Shown here in pieces: positions 34,567 through 43,392 of a stretch of 64,000 bases of DNA. The DNA comes from Comamonadaceae bacterium (GTDB lineage: Bacteria; Pseudomonadota; Gammaproteobacteria; Burkholderiales; Burkholderiaceae_C), in the NCBI GenBank assembly GCA_015999985.1, contig JAECRA010000009.1:1-64000 (forward strand), written 5' to 3'. Numbering within the stretch: the stretch's first letter is position 1; every line of letters begins with the position of its first letter. The position numbers were made by a program, and so were the translations under genes. The notes below the pieces were generated by a model, which did no database searches, was not told the DNA's origin, and saw nothing but the letters and a program-made list of their open reading frames with translations.

Positions 34567-35316
34567 ATGCACACAGTCCACTCACCATCCGTGTTTTCCT
34601 TGCGCCACTCCCTTCTTGCGTTCGCCATGCTTGTCGGCGCAGCTTTAGGGGTCAATAGTGTGTTCGCCCAGGCACCCGCCGTGCAGCTTGCCAACCCGGC
34701 ATCACAACACTGCGTCAGCCAAGGTGGCAAGTCGCAGATAGAAAAGAACCCCGGTGGAGGCCAGTACGGCATCTGCGTCTTTGGCGGCAACCGCATGTGC
34801 GAGGAATGGGCCATGCTGCGCGGCCAATGCCCCGTGGGTGGTCTCCGGGTCGCGGGTTATGTCACGCCTGCATCCAGGTTCTGTGCCATCACAGGCGGAA
34901 CCTATAAGGTCACCAGCGGAACGAACACGCCGGCCGAGATGGGCACCTGCACACTTATCAGTGGCAAGACCTGCTCTGCGAGCGCCTATTTCAAAGGCAC
35001 CTGCACGGCAGGCCAAAATCAGAGGGCCGCAGATGCGGGCGCGCAGCGCGCCAAGCAAGCTCAGCCCATTGCGGTGAAATATTCCTGCGCAGGGTCTAAA
35101 ACGATTGCGGCAGAATTTTTCAATGACAGCAAACCCGCACAAGTGCGGCTGGCCCTCTCCGACGGGCGTACGTTCACCCTTCCACAGGTCGTATCGGCCG
35201 ATGGCGGGCGTTACGCGAGTGCATCGGAAACTCTGGTGTTCTGGACCAAAGGCCGAACCGCTTTCATGCAAGAGGGCGGGACCGCAAGCTACGCGGACTG
35301 CCTGGAAAAACGTTAA
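34567..35316 (+). CDS. Secreted DUF333-DUF333-MliC fusion (predicted lysozyme inhibitor)
   Basis: From the ATG at 34567 (MHTVHSPSVF) this is 249 residues with a Sec signal ending GVNSVFAQA. Two DUF333 repeats follow: NPASQHCVSQGGKSQIEK...CEEW and TPASRFCAITGGTYKVTS...CSASAYFKGTC. The C-terminal ~80 residues (KYSCAGSKTIAAEFFNDS, GRTFTLPQVVSADGGRYAS, LVFWTKGRTAFM, YADC) fit MliC, a periplasmic inhibitor of C-type lysozyme. There is no lipobox, so it seems soluble in the periplasm. Inhibitor activity is family-based inference. It ends at a strong terminator. Confidence 0.82.
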   Translation: MHTVHSPSVFSLRHSLLAFAMLVGAALGVNSVFAQAPAVQLANPASQHCVSQGGKSQIEKNPGGGQYGICVFGGNRMCEEWAMLRGQCPVGGLRVAGYVTPASRFCAITGGTYKVTSGTNTPAEMGTCTLISGKTCSASAYFKGTCTAGQNQRAADAGAQRAKQAQPIAVKYSCAGSKTIAAEFFNDSKPAQVRLALSDGRTFTLPQVVSADGGRYASASETLVFWTKGRTAFMQEGGTASYADCLEKR

Positions 35317-35387
35317 GCATTCCCTCACGATACGAGCCCCTGTATCGCGCCGTCCCTGACCAATTTTTTTAACGGTCAAGGCCCACA

Positions 35388-35422
35388 AAAAAGCCGCACC
35401 TGCGTGAGCCGGTGCGGCTTTT
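35388..35422. terminator. Bidirectional terminator
   Basis: AAAAAGCCGCACC (35388-35400) pairs with GGTGCGGCTTTT (35411-35422) around a 10-nt loop. A- and T-tracts on both sides fit termination of the lysozyme-inhibitor gene and of the tRNA-Leu on the other strand. Confidence 0.88.
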
Positions 35423-35426
35423 AAAT

Positions 35427-35513
35427 TGGTGCCCGAGGCCGGAATCGAACCGGCACGACCGTGAAGTCGAGGGATTTTAAGTCCCTTGTGTCTACCGATT
35501 TCACCACTCGGGC
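35427..35513 (-). tRNA. tRNA-Leu (anticodon TAA)
   Basis: The minus strand gives GCCCGAGTGGTGAAATCGG... with acceptor stem GCCCGAG/CTCGGGC, anticodon loop ACTTAAAAT (TAA), a long variable arm typical of tRNA-Leu, GGTTCGATTCC in the T arm, and encoded CCA. 87 nt. Confidence 0.97.
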
Positions 35514-35779
35514 TTAACGCGCAATGCGTCAACACTACCTCTGTCTGGTTCAGTCCCTTAGGGAAGAAGCAGAAAAGAATCAGCAGGCCGGGATTTTATG
35601 TCAGATGTGCCCGCCAATTCGTCACGCGAACGAAAGAAGAGGAACGGCAAACTGAAATGCCTGTTCCGGGGAGCGGGCCATAAAGCCAGACCAGACTGCG
35701 GAATAAGCATATGAAGCGGAGGCAGTTGCGCTCTGATAAGCTGAACAATCCCTTGTTAAAACCACTCACTGGTGCCCAC

Positions 35780-36745
35780 ATGCAACGTCGAGACATTCTT
35801 AACTCCGCAGCGCTAGGCGCTCTGGCTCTCACGAGCGGCCTTGTATCAGCCCAGTCACCTGCCCGAAATCTGCGGGTGCTGGTTCCCACCGGACCTGGCG
35901 GCATCACGGACATCATGCAACGCGCCGCGCTGCCTGTCGTGGAAAAGGAATTAGGCCAGACTGTGGTACTGGATTACAAGCCTGGAGCGGCCGGTATTGC
36001 GGCCATCCAGACTGGCCTGGGTAGCCCCGCAGATGGCAGCACCGTCATCGGTGTCTACACCTCGCTGGCCTTCAACCCATGGACTTATTCGAAGCTGTCC
36101 TACGACACCTTCAAGGATCTGGAAATGGTCTCGCTCCTCGTCAACATTCCGTTGGTGCTGGCGGTGGGGCCGGCTGTGCCCGTGAAGACCATGAGCGAAT
36201 TGGTCGCCTGGGGCCGTGCGAACCCAGGAAAGCTCACCATCGCAGCCTCCGGGTTAGGCGGTGGATCGCATTTGGGTGGGCTCTTGCTCTCCATGTCAGG
36301 TGGCTTCGACGTCACCGTGGTGCCCTACAAAGGTGGCGCCGCCGCCCTGCCCGACTTGCTGGCCGGAAGGGTCGCCTTGATGCTCGATGCTTATCAGACA
36401 CTGCGTCCGCATGCTGAGTCTGGCCGTCTCACCCTGCTCGGGGTTTCCAGCCCGCGGAGACAAGAATTCGCACCAGATCTTCCACCCATCTCGGATACGC
36501 TTCCCGGCTACGCAACGGCCTCGTGGCAGGGCGTGGCGGTACGGGCGGGCACGCCCGCCGCTGAAAAGGAACGCATTTCCAAAGCCTACGCACGCGCCAT
36601 GCGTGACCCCACCATCCGAGCCAACCTCATCGCCCAAGGCCTGGAGCCTGCCGGCAGCACGCCCAAAGAGTTCACGGACGTCTTGCAGGCCGACTACGAG
36701 AAGTGGGGTCCGGTCATACGCAAGGCTGGACTGAAGAACGATTGA
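35780..36745 (+). CDS. Bug/TctC-family solute receptor
   Basis: From the ATG at 35780 this is 321 residues. MQRRDILNSAALGALALTSG with SAQ at the end is an export signal with a twin-arginine-like start. NLRVLVPTGPGGITDIMQRA and VVLDYKPGAAGIAAIQTGLGSPADG are the Bug blocks that line the ligand site. VPYKGGAAALPDLLAGRVAL is also typical. The track start at 35711 is 23 codons too long. The HCCA-isomerase-like gene starts 4 bp after its stop, so the two are an operon, suggesting an aromatic or related acid as ligand. No TctAB genes nearby. Confidence 0.9.
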   Translation: MQRRDILNSAALGALALTSGLVSAQSPARNLRVLVPTGPGGITDIMQRAALPVVEKELGQTVVLDYKPGAAGIAAIQTGLGSPADGSTVIGVYTSLAFNPWTYSKLSYDTFKDLEMVSLLVNIPLVLAVGPAVPVKTMSELVAWGRANPGKLTIAASGLGGGSHLGGLLLSMSGGFDVTVVPYKGGAAALPDLLAGRVALMLDAYQTLRPHAESGRLTLLGVSSPRRQEFAPDLPPISDTLPGYATASWQGVAVRAGTPAAEKERISKAYARAMRDPTIRANLIAQGLEPAGSTPKEFTDVLQADYEKWGPVIRKAGLKND

Positions 36746-36749
36746 CGCC

Positions 36750-37376
36750 ATGGACCGCCCAGAGGAGCCAGCGCCGATCGGCTACTACTACTCCGTACGA
36801 TCCGTCTATGCGTACCTGGGCGCCGCACGCATCACAGAGCTTGCTCGCCAAAGTGGCCGCAAACTGCGGCATCTGCCCATAGACTTGTCGCAGGTCGTTC
36901 CCGCTTTCGGTAGTACGCCGTTTGCAGAGCGCAGTGCTCGTCGGCGCGCGCATCAGTTTGAAGTTGAGGTCAAGAGGTGGAGTGATTGGCTGCAGATTCC
37001 TGTGGTCCTGCATCCAGTGCATCACCACGGCGACAGGTTGCTGCCATCGTCGTGCGTACTGGCGGCCCAAGCTTTAGGCCTGGACGTCGATGGGTTTTCC
37101 CTCGCCCTGCTCACCGCTCTCTGGCGGGATGACAGAGATATCGGCCATGAAGATGTGCTGGCCTGCATTGCGAAAGATTGCGGCATATCGCCCGGCGCCA
37201 TGTTGGATTTGGCGCATTCGGAACAGATACAAAAACAATTTCAGCAGTGCACTGAAAAGGCCATCTCAGAAGGTGTGCCAGGCTCGCCCACCTATATCGT
37301 CGACGATGAACTGTATTTCGGGCAGGACAGGCTGATGTTTGTGGAACGCCACTTGACGCTGGAGGCTGGCGTTTAG
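36750..37376 (+). CDS. 2-hydroxychromene-2-carboxylate isomerase/DsbA-like protein
   Basis: This 208-residue protein belongs to the thioredoxin-fold HCCA isomerase (GST kappa-like) family. IGYYYSVRSVYAYLGAARI has the serine-containing S-x-Y-x-YL element that replaces CxxC in the isomerases. RLLPSSCVLAAQALG and EGVPGSPTYIVDDELYFGQDRLMFVER at the end match the family, including the cis-proline loop GSPTY. Founding members isomerise a naphthalene-pathway intermediate using glutathione; the actual substrate here is unknown. No other naphthalene genes are in the window. It is coupled to the upstream Bug gene. Confidence 0.83.
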   Translation: MDRPEEPAPIGYYYSVRSVYAYLGAARITELARQSGRKLRHLPIDLSQVVPAFGSTPFAERSARRRAHQFEVEVKRWSDWLQIPVVLHPVHHHGDRLLPSSCVLAAQALGLDVDGFSLALLTALWRDDRDIGHEDVLACIAKDCGISPGAMLDLAHSEQIQKQFQQCTEKAISEGVPGSPTYIVDDELYFGQDRLMFVERHLTLEAGV

Positions 37377-37446
37377 TGCCGTGAAAAACCAGATCACGGG
37401 AAGGCCCCTATTGGCGAAGCTTGCTGGCCCACCCTAGACTTTGCGC

Positions 37447-38139
37447 ATGTGCACCCGATACGTCGCACCAGAAGAGCGGGAGATTGAAGCCGTTTGGCAC
37501 ATCGGTGGGCGCAACCTGCCCCACTGGGATCGCAATGTGTTCCCACGTTCAAAAGGCGTTTACATCCGGCGAGCGCGCGACGATGCGGAATACAGCAAGG
37601 AACTAGTCGTCGGCCAATGGGGTTTGATCCCCTGGTTTGCCAAGGAAGCCAAGCTCAAATACTCCACCAGCAATGCCAGATCCGAAGAGCTCAGCGAGAA
37701 AGCGAGCTACAAGGAGCCTTGGGCACGCGGACAGCGCTGCATCATCCCCGCCTCTACGTTCGATGAGCCCAATTGGGAGACGGGCAAGAATATCTGGTGG
37801 AAGTTCGCACGCAAAGACGGACTGCCATGGGGCTTGGCTGGCTTGTGGAGCATCTGGACGGATAAATCTACGGGAGAGATTTACGATAGCTACACCATGC
37901 TCACGTTGAATGCGGATGCCCATCCCATCATGAGCCGCATGCATAAACCTGATCCCAAGTTAGCTGCGGACAAGCAAGACAAACGAAGTGTCATCTCGAT
38001 AGAACCCGAGCATGTGGACCTATGGCTCACGGGGACTATTGATGAGGTCGAGCCACTATTGCGAGCGCCTGCCATGGAGATTTTGGATGCCTACCCAGAA
38101 GGCTATTCCCGCGGATCTGACGAACTGCTTCTGCCCTAG
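37447..38139 (+). CDS. SRAP-domain protein (YedK/HMCES family)
   Basis: SRAP proteins form a covalent thiazolidine link with abasic sites in single-stranded DNA. This is a 230-residue single domain. Starting at the ATG at 37447 gives MCTRYV, placing the catalytic cysteine at position 2; the track start at 37441 uses a TTG and would bury it. YSTSNARSEEL, RCIIPASTFDEPNW (active-site glutamate region) and DAHPIMSRMHKP (histidine) are the other conserved blocks. No SOS-type box is evident upstream. It stands alone before tRNA-Cys. Confidence 0.92.
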   Translation: MCTRYVAPEEREIEAVWHIGGRNLPHWDRNVFPRSKGVYIRRARDDAEYSKELVVGQWGLIPWFAKEAKLKYSTSNARSEELSEKASYKEPWARGQRCIIPASTFDEPNWETGKNIWWKFARKDGLPWGLAGLWSIWTDKSTGEIYDSYTMLTLNADAHPIMSRMHKPDPKLAADKQDKRSVISIEPEHVDLWLTGTIDEVEPLLRAPAMEILDAYPEGYSRGSDELLLP

Positions 38140-38236
38140 CCGGGCAAGTGGGGAAACAAGGCTATAATTTAAAGCTCAGCTATGACTGGCGCTTGGGGGA
38201 TTTTTTAAAAACTCCTTGATGCCCGTTATTCAGCAT

Positions 38237-38310
38237 GGCGCGATAGCAAAGCGGTTATGCAACGGATTGCAAATCCGTCTAGTCCGGTTCGACTCCGGAT
38301 CGCGCCTCCA
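38237..38310 (+). tRNA. tRNA-Cys (anticodon GCA)
   Basis: GGCGCGATAGCAAAGCGG opens the cloverleaf. The acceptor stem GGCGCG pairs with CGCGCC, the anticodon loop is ATTGCAAAT (GCA), GGTTCGACTCC is the T arm, and TCCA ends the gene with encoded CCA. 74 nt. Confidence 0.97.
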
Positions 38311-38319
38311 AGGTTTCAT

Positions 38320-38354
38320 ACGCCTCAGCACCCTTTTGGGTTCTGAGGCGTTTT
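38320..38354 (+). terminator. Terminator after tRNA-Cys
   Basis: ACGCCTCAG (38320-38328) pairs with CTGAGGCGT (38343-38351), followed by TTTT. Confidence 0.82.
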
Positions 38355-38372
38355 GACGTTTGGGCGTTAATG

Positions 38373-38397
38373 CTCACTACCAACGGTTGGTAGTGAG
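38373..38397. promoter_or_regulatory. Perfect 12-bp dyad, operator-like
   Basis: CTCACTACCAAC-G-GTTGGTAGTGAG is a perfect palindrome with a single central base. It lies in the gap between tRNA-Cys and the convergent 38430 gene. The size and symmetry resemble TetR-type operators, but no T tract makes it a terminator and no TetR gene is near. Confidence 0.5.
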
Positions 38398-38429
38398 TCT
38401 GGCTTCATAAGAACAAGCCACCACAGCGT

Positions 38430-39524
38430 TCAACCTTTGCTGTCGGGACGCGGGACATCTCCTACGTCTGCGCCTTCTTCCGCCAGAAATTCGGCCGTTT
38501 CTACCTTGTCCTTGGACTCGACTTCCAAGCCCTCCTGCAAATCTGCGTTGGCGGGGTGGTATTGCACTTCCAACAAAACAGGAAAATGGTCTGAGTCAAT
38601 CGACGGCAGGCGCGCTACCTCGACGACCTGAAAGTGGTCGCTATGAAAGAAGTGATCAAGCGGCCAGCGGGCAAAGAAATAATTCGCATGGAAGCTGTTG
38701 TACATCCCTCGGCCCACGCGTGGGTCAAGCAGTCGACTGATCTTGCGGAACATGCGTGTGGTGGGCGACCAGGCGACGTCGTTCAAGTCGCCCGTGACAA
38801 TCACAGGCCCTTTTTCTTCTTGCAGGCTCTTGGCAATCAGGAGCAGCTCTACGTCGCGCTCGGTGGATTCTTCGTTTTCAGTGGGGCTGGGCGGAGCAGG
38901 ATGCAGAAAATGCATTCGCACCACCAATGAATCAGTGACATGCACACTCGCGTGAATGCTGGGCACGTCGGGCTCCACCAGGTAGGTGATTTCCTCATCG
39001 CTCAATTTGAGGCGCGAGTAGACGTGCATACCGTACAGGTTGTCCAGCGGACAAGTTATGCGGTAGGGATAGTCTTGCTCCAGCGGTTGCAACTGCTGCT
39101 GCCACCAGGCGTCCGTTTCCAAAGTGACCAGGACGTCAGGGCGGTGTTGCTGGACCAGATCAATCAGAGCGCGCGCATTGCGATTAGGCGTGAGGACATT
39201 GCAGGCCATGACACGCAGGTGTGGGTCGTCAGTTCCAGGAGACGCACTCATGACTTCGCGCTTGAATAACGGCGTGTAGGGCAAGATCCACCACGCTTGA
39301 TAAAGCAAGGTGAGAAAAAACACCAGTTGGAGCCCCCATTCCCAGTGCCCAGTCACCGCCGAAACAGCAGTGCCTACACTCCCCAATAAAGACAGCAGCG
39401 CCAGTTGCAAGCGGGGAAAGTCCCATATGCGTACCCACCATGCCGGGCTTTTCAGCCACGGCAATAAGGTGGCAATGATCAGGAAACCAGCCAGCGCCGA
39501 GAGGGTCCAGAGCAAAAAACTCAT
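38430..39524 (-). CDS. Endonuclease/exonuclease/phosphatase family membrane protein
   Basis: This is a 364-residue protein. Three hydrophobic segments in the first ~90 residues (LSALAGFLIIATLLPWL, LALLSLLGSVGTAVSAV, LVFFLTLLYQAWWILP) anchor it in the membrane. The rest is an EEP domain: RVMACNVLTPNRNARALIDLVQQHRPDVLVTLETD, VIVTGDLNDVAWS, and DSDHFPVLLEV with the catalytic Asp-His. The layout matches the YafD/EEP membrane subgroup. The substrate could be nucleic acid, phospholipid or another phosphodiester. The C-terminal ~35 residues are acidic and probably disordered. Confidence 0.85.
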   Translation of the reverse strand: MSFLLWTLSALAGFLIIATLLPWLKSPAWWVRIWDFPRLQLALLSLLGSVGTAVSAVTGHWEWGLQLVFFLTLLYQAWWILPYTPLFKREVMSASPGTDDPHLRVMACNVLTPNRNARALIDLVQQHRPDVLVTLETDAWWQQQLQPLEQDYPYRITCPLDNLYGMHVYSRLKLSDEEITYLVEPDVPSIHASVHVTDSLVVRMHFLHPAPPSPTENEESTERDVELLLIAKSLQEEKGPVIVTGDLNDVAWSPTTRMFRKISRLLDPRVGRGMYNSFHANYFFARWPLDHFFHSDHFQVVEVARLPSIDSDHFPVLLEVQYHPANADLQEGLEVESKDKVETAEFLAEEGADVGDVPRPDSKG

Positions 39525-39571
39525 GGGAGAAGCTTCATCGCAAAAAATCCCGGAACAACCCTCTCCGCTGC

Positions 39572-40144
39572 CTACTTGGCACGCAGAGTCTGAAGGGCAT
39601 TCGTCCAGCGCAGCAATTCGTCGAGCATGGCTGTTGCGGACTGCTGGTTGATCGGGTTAGCGGCCAGCCCACCCTCTACCTCAAGCTGCTGCGCGACGTT
39701 CACCACCGAGACGCCTTCGAACATGGGCACCATCTTGAATGTGTTCACCAGGCCCTTGGCGACCTGCACGGACCTCATGCCGCCGGAGATGCCGGCGTAG
39801 CCGACAAAGCCCACAGGCTTGTAATTCCACTCACGCGCCAGGTAGGTCAATGCATTCAACAGGGAGGCCGGTGGTGCATAGTTGTATTCAGGCACCACGA
39901 AGACGAAAGCATCAGCCTCAGAGACGCTGGCGCTCCAGGCGCGCGTATGTTCATGCACGTAGCGGCCAAAGCGGGGATGCTCTGGCTCGTCGAAAACCGG
40001 AAGATTGAAAGATGCAAGGTCGACAAGTTTCGCGTCGAACCCGCCATGGCTCTGCGCCACCCCATGTGCCCACTCGGCAACTGCGGGTCCCACACGAACA
40101 GGACGTGTGCTGCAGATTAGGGTATGAAGGACAGGACGTGTCAT
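39572..40144 (-). CDS. NADPH-dependent FMN reductase family protein
   Basis: This is a 190-residue flavodoxin-like protein. The FMN phosphate loop is LICSTRPVRVGPAVAEW (GSxRxxR-type), and VFVVPEYNYAPPASLLNALTYLAREW with VGFVGYAGISGGMRS forms the flavin ring site. This is the azoreductase/chromate-reductase-like NAD(P)H:FMN or quinone reductase family. It is divergent from the CaiB-type gene at 40332 with about 190 bp between. The physiological substrate is unknown. Confidence 0.88.
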   Translation of the reverse strand: MTRPVLHTLICSTRPVRVGPAVAEWAHGVAQSHGGFDAKLVDLASFNLPVFDEPEHPRFGRYVHEHTRAWSASVSEADAFVFVVPEYNYAPPASLLNALTYLAREWNYKPVGFVGYAGISGGMRSVQVAKGLVNTFKMVPMFEGVSVVNVAQQLEVEGGLAANPINQQSATAMLDELLRWTNALQTLRAK

Positions 40145-40331
40145 GAATGTGCTTGATGAAGAATGAAAAATCGAGGAGGCTTGTGCTCCCGCGCTTCAGA
40201 TAGTAGCCACCTTTTGGAATCCTTGGCTGGCGAGAGCTTATGCAAATGGCTGGCGCTTCTGCCAGGAACGGTGTTGAGAGATCCCCCCTGCCTGCTTGCC
40301 GACTAATACCAAAAAATACGAAAGAGACAAC

Positions 40332-41531
40332 ATGAGCTTGCCATTCAGCCAAATCAAGATACTGGACTTCATGCGTTATATAGCCGGGCCGTTTGCAAGC
40401 TTTCAGTTCGCGGTCTTGGGAGCAGAAGTCATCAAGGTGGAGCCCTTGGAAGGCGACCCTACCCGCGAGGTAACGGCAGACAAATCATTGGCTGACGCCA
40501 AGATGTCGCCCATGTTCCTGGCCATGAACCTCAACAAGCGCAGCTTGGCGCTGGATTTGCGGTCGCCCCAGAGCATCTCCATCCTTCGTACCCTGGTCAA
40601 GGACATCGATGTCGTTTGCGAGAACTTCCGCCCTGGCGTTATGAAAGACATGGGCCTTGATTACGACACCTTGAAGGAGCTCAACCCGCGTCTGATCTAT
40701 TGCTCTATTTCAGGGTTCGGCCAGAACGGACCCGAACAGTACACCGCCGCCTTCGACGGCAAGATTCAGGCGATGTCTGGCGTGATGTCCATGAACGGCG
40801 ACCCCGCAGGAGGGCCCATGCGCATCGGGTTTGCAGCTTGTGATCTGATGGCGGGGTCGACCGGCGCCTTCGCCATCGCCAGCGCGCTATTCGAGCGCGA
40901 GCGCACAGGAAAAGGTGCTTTCCTCGACGTCGCCATGCTGGATTCAGCCCTGGCGTTCCTGTCATCGCAGGTGAGCGAAGCCACGATGACCGGCGTCAAG
41001 CACGCACAGATAGGAAATCAATCGGTCAGCCGCAAGCCCACAGGCAACAGGTTCAAAACTGGCGGCGGGGACATCGTGCTGGCAGTCATGAAGGAAAAGC
41101 AGTTCATCAATCTCATGCGAACGCTGGGACTTGGCGAAGCACTGCAAGACCCGCGATTTGCCAACTGGTCCACACGGATCGAGCATGAGCCGGCACTAAG
41201 GGAACTGATAGAAACCGCCATGTCGACCCAGAGCGCCGAGTACTGGGAAGAGACGCTCACCGCAGCTGACGTTCCTTGTGGGGCGATTCGCCGGGTCGAT
41301 CAGATCATTCAGCACCCCCAACTCAAGCACCGTGCAGTGCTCCAGAAGGTCCAGACGCCGAAAGGTGAAGTTTCGATGGCTGTCGCTGGCTTTCAATGGC
41401 CAGACAAGGCTCCGACTATCGAAAACTGCGCGCCCTACCTCGGCCAGCACACTGATGAGATTCTTCGCGACGCCGGTTACAGCGCCGAGCAAATCCAACA
41501 ACTTCGCGACCAGGGAACGCTTCAGGGCTAA
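40332..41531 (+). CDS. CaiB/BaiF family CoA-transferase (class III)
   Basis: This is a 399-residue class III CoA-transferase, which moves CoA between carboxylic acids through an aspartyl thioester. ILDFMRYIAGPFASFQFAVLGAEVIKVEPLEGDPTR is the family opening, with LALDLRSPQ, CENFRPGVMKDMGLDY, YCSISGFGQNGPE and GAFLDVAMLDSAL (catalytic aspartate region) after it. ATG 40332 is preferred over the track start. It is not in an operon. The second copy at 61747 is clearly homologous but lies in the carboxylase island. The acid activated is unknown. Confidence 0.92.
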   Translation: MSLPFSQIKILDFMRYIAGPFASFQFAVLGAEVIKVEPLEGDPTREVTADKSLADAKMSPMFLAMNLNKRSLALDLRSPQSISILRTLVKDIDVVCENFRPGVMKDMGLDYDTLKELNPRLIYCSISGFGQNGPEQYTAAFDGKIQAMSGVMSMNGDPAGGPMRIGFAACDLMAGSTGAFAIASALFERERTGKGAFLDVAMLDSALAFLSSQVSEATMTGVKHAQIGNQSVSRKPTGNRFKTGGGDIVLAVMKEKQFINLMRTLGLGEALQDPRFANWSTRIEHEPALRELIETAMSTQSAEYWEETLTAADVPCGAIRRVDQIIQHPQLKHRAVLQKVQTPKGEVSMAVAGFQWPDKAPTIENCAPYLGQHTDEILRDAGYSAEQIQQLRDQGTLQG

Positions 41532-41652
41532 AGCGTCCACAGGCCTTCCATAGGCCTGAAGCAACGGTGCGTCTGCCTAGTGTGCTGCTAGCAAGTTCGA
41601 CAGTAGTGGCGGCCTTGAACGAGAGAGGTCGCCAGGGCAGCCTTGTGGGAGC

Positions 41653-43329
41653 CTAGGGTTTGTAGACTTCAACCGTTTGCATCATGCCCATTTCCTCATG
41701 GTTCATCATGTGGCAATGCAACATGAAGATGCCGGTAAAGTCCAGAAAGCGAGAACGGAACACCACTTCACCGCCTTTGCGCTCGACGATCACGGTGTCT
41801 CGCCATTGTGTTACAGCCAGTGGTTTTCCGTTGACGGAGACAACTTCGAAGGGGTTGGTATGGATGTGAAAGACGTGGTCGTCATGTTCGTGCGTGTTGA
41901 TGATCTTCCACTCTTCCACAGCGCCCAGCTTGACGCGATGGTCAATGCGGCGCGGGTCAAATTTCTTGCCGTCAATGAAGAACCCGAACTCTTGCCAATG
42001 GCCCGCGGCGTCTGCCTCTGGCGCTGTCGCAGAGAACACCACGGTACGGGTGTTGGTGATTTCCGAAGCCTTGATGGACTCCAAGGGGGGCCGCGGCAAC
42101 GCCCTGGGCAAGTTCATATTCATGGGTGCACCAGACACCACCACCCGAGCCAGAGTGCCGGTGGGAGACGGATGCCCCTGATCGTAAGGTGCAGCATTTA
42201 ACTCATAGGTGCCTGCCGCCCCTGCACGAACCAAGACGTCGACTCGTTGGCCAGGCGCAATCAGGATCTGCCTGTGCGGCTCGACGGCCCCAAGCTGGAT
42301 GCCGTCATAGGCCACTGCATGCAGGTCATGCTTGTCCAGTACGAGCAGCAGGTCGTCCTGATAGCCCGCATTGAGTATGCGCCAGCGTTGCACCTCGCCA
42401 GGGCGCATGGAAATCATGGGTCTTCTTTGCCCGTTCACAGCCAGGAAACGCGTCGCAGTTTCCGGGAACAAGGTTTCGAAGTTCTCGATCATGCCGTGGG
42501 CGTCATGCACCACTTGGGTCAGCACCAAAAGACGCTCTTTGGCAGCGGCAATCTCCGGGACATCTGCAAAATCCCCTTCCACCACAATGGCGCCCAGCAT
42601 GCCACTCGACATCTGCACATCAGCACTTCCGTGGTGATGGGGGTGGTACCAATAGGTGCCTCTGGTGTGGTCCTGGGGAATCTTGATTTCGACGTTGTAG
42701 GTGTTGCCAGGTGCCATGGAGCGCATGACGTTGTCCGCAATGCCACTGGGGCTGACATGCGCACCGTGAAAGTGGAAATTGGTATTGTTGAATTGATGCG
42801 GCCGGCTCATGTCGGCGGGCATGGCGTCGCGGTTGGGCGGCAGATCATTGATCAGCTTGAGACGCAAGGTGTCGCCCGGCTTCACTCGCAGGGTAGGCCC
42901 AGGACTCGCGCCTTCATAAGAGCGTACATAAAGCCTGACGCCGCCCACATATCGGTAGGCATAGGCCATACGCAAGGTGGTATCGAGCACACCATTGACC
43001 GAGCGCCGGACTTCCGGCTCAAGCAGCGGCTGGTCCATGGCGGGTGCTCGTTTGTCTTGCACCATGCCGAGCGTAGGGGACATGTCCATATGACCATGGC
43101 CCATATGGCCCTGGGGGGCCTGTGGGGCGGGCTGCCCATGCATGGAATGATGCGAGTGGTCCGCGCCAGCAACCCTCCCGCTCAGCAAAAGCGCGCCAAG
43201 CCCGACGCCTCCATCAAACAACTGGCGCCGCGACAGCTTTTTCTTATTTTCGGCGGTGAGGATGCTATGGCTATCTTCCGGACCTTGCTGCACAGAGCTT
43301 CCCCTTAGTCGATCTATTTTTGGATGCAT
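41653..43329 (-). CDS. Multicopper oxidase (CueO/CopA-like)
   Basis: This periplasmic multicopper oxidase (558 residues) probably oxidises Cu(I) or phenolics. The Tat signal is KLSRRQLFDGGVGLGALLLSG. A Met/His-rich segment follows (HSHHSMHGQPAPQ, GHMGHGHMDM), typical of copper-resistance enzymes. Type 2/3 copper ligands are in NFHFHGAHVSP, YWYHPHHHG, HVFHIHTNPFEV, and the last block FMLHCHMMNHEEMGMM includes the type 1 cysteine. All four copper motifs are intact. The start ATG 43329 is chosen over the TTG at 43341. No cop regulatory genes are adjacent. Confidence 0.93.
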   Translation of the reverse strand: MHPKIDRLRGSSVQQGPEDSHSILTAENKKKLSRRQLFDGGVGLGALLLSGRVAGADHSHHSMHGQPAPQAPQGHMGHGHMDMSPTLGMVQDKRAPAMDQPLLEPEVRRSVNGVLDTTLRMAYAYRYVGGVRLYVRSYEGASPGPTLRVKPGDTLRLKLINDLPPNRDAMPADMSRPHQFNNTNFHFHGAHVSPSGIADNVMRSMAPGNTYNVEIKIPQDHTRGTYWYHPHHHGSADVQMSSGMLGAIVVEGDFADVPEIAAAKERLLVLTQVVHDAHGMIENFETLFPETATRFLAVNGQRRPMISMRPGEVQRWRILNAGYQDDLLLVLDKHDLHAVAYDGIQLGAVEPHRQILIAPGQRVDVLVRAGAAGTYELNAAPYDQGHPSPTGTLARVVVSGAPMNMNLPRALPRPPLESIKASEITNTRTVVFSATAPEADAAGHWQEFGFFIDGKKFDPRRIDHRVKLGAVEEWKIINTHEHDDHVFHIHTNPFEVVSVNGKPLAVTQWRDTVIVERKGGEVVFRSRFLDFTGIFMLHCHMMNHEEMGMMQTVEVYKP

Positions 43330-43392
43330 CCGTTGATGCAATAGATCAATTCTAAGTAAAAGTAACTACTGATTCAAATCTTATCAACGGGG

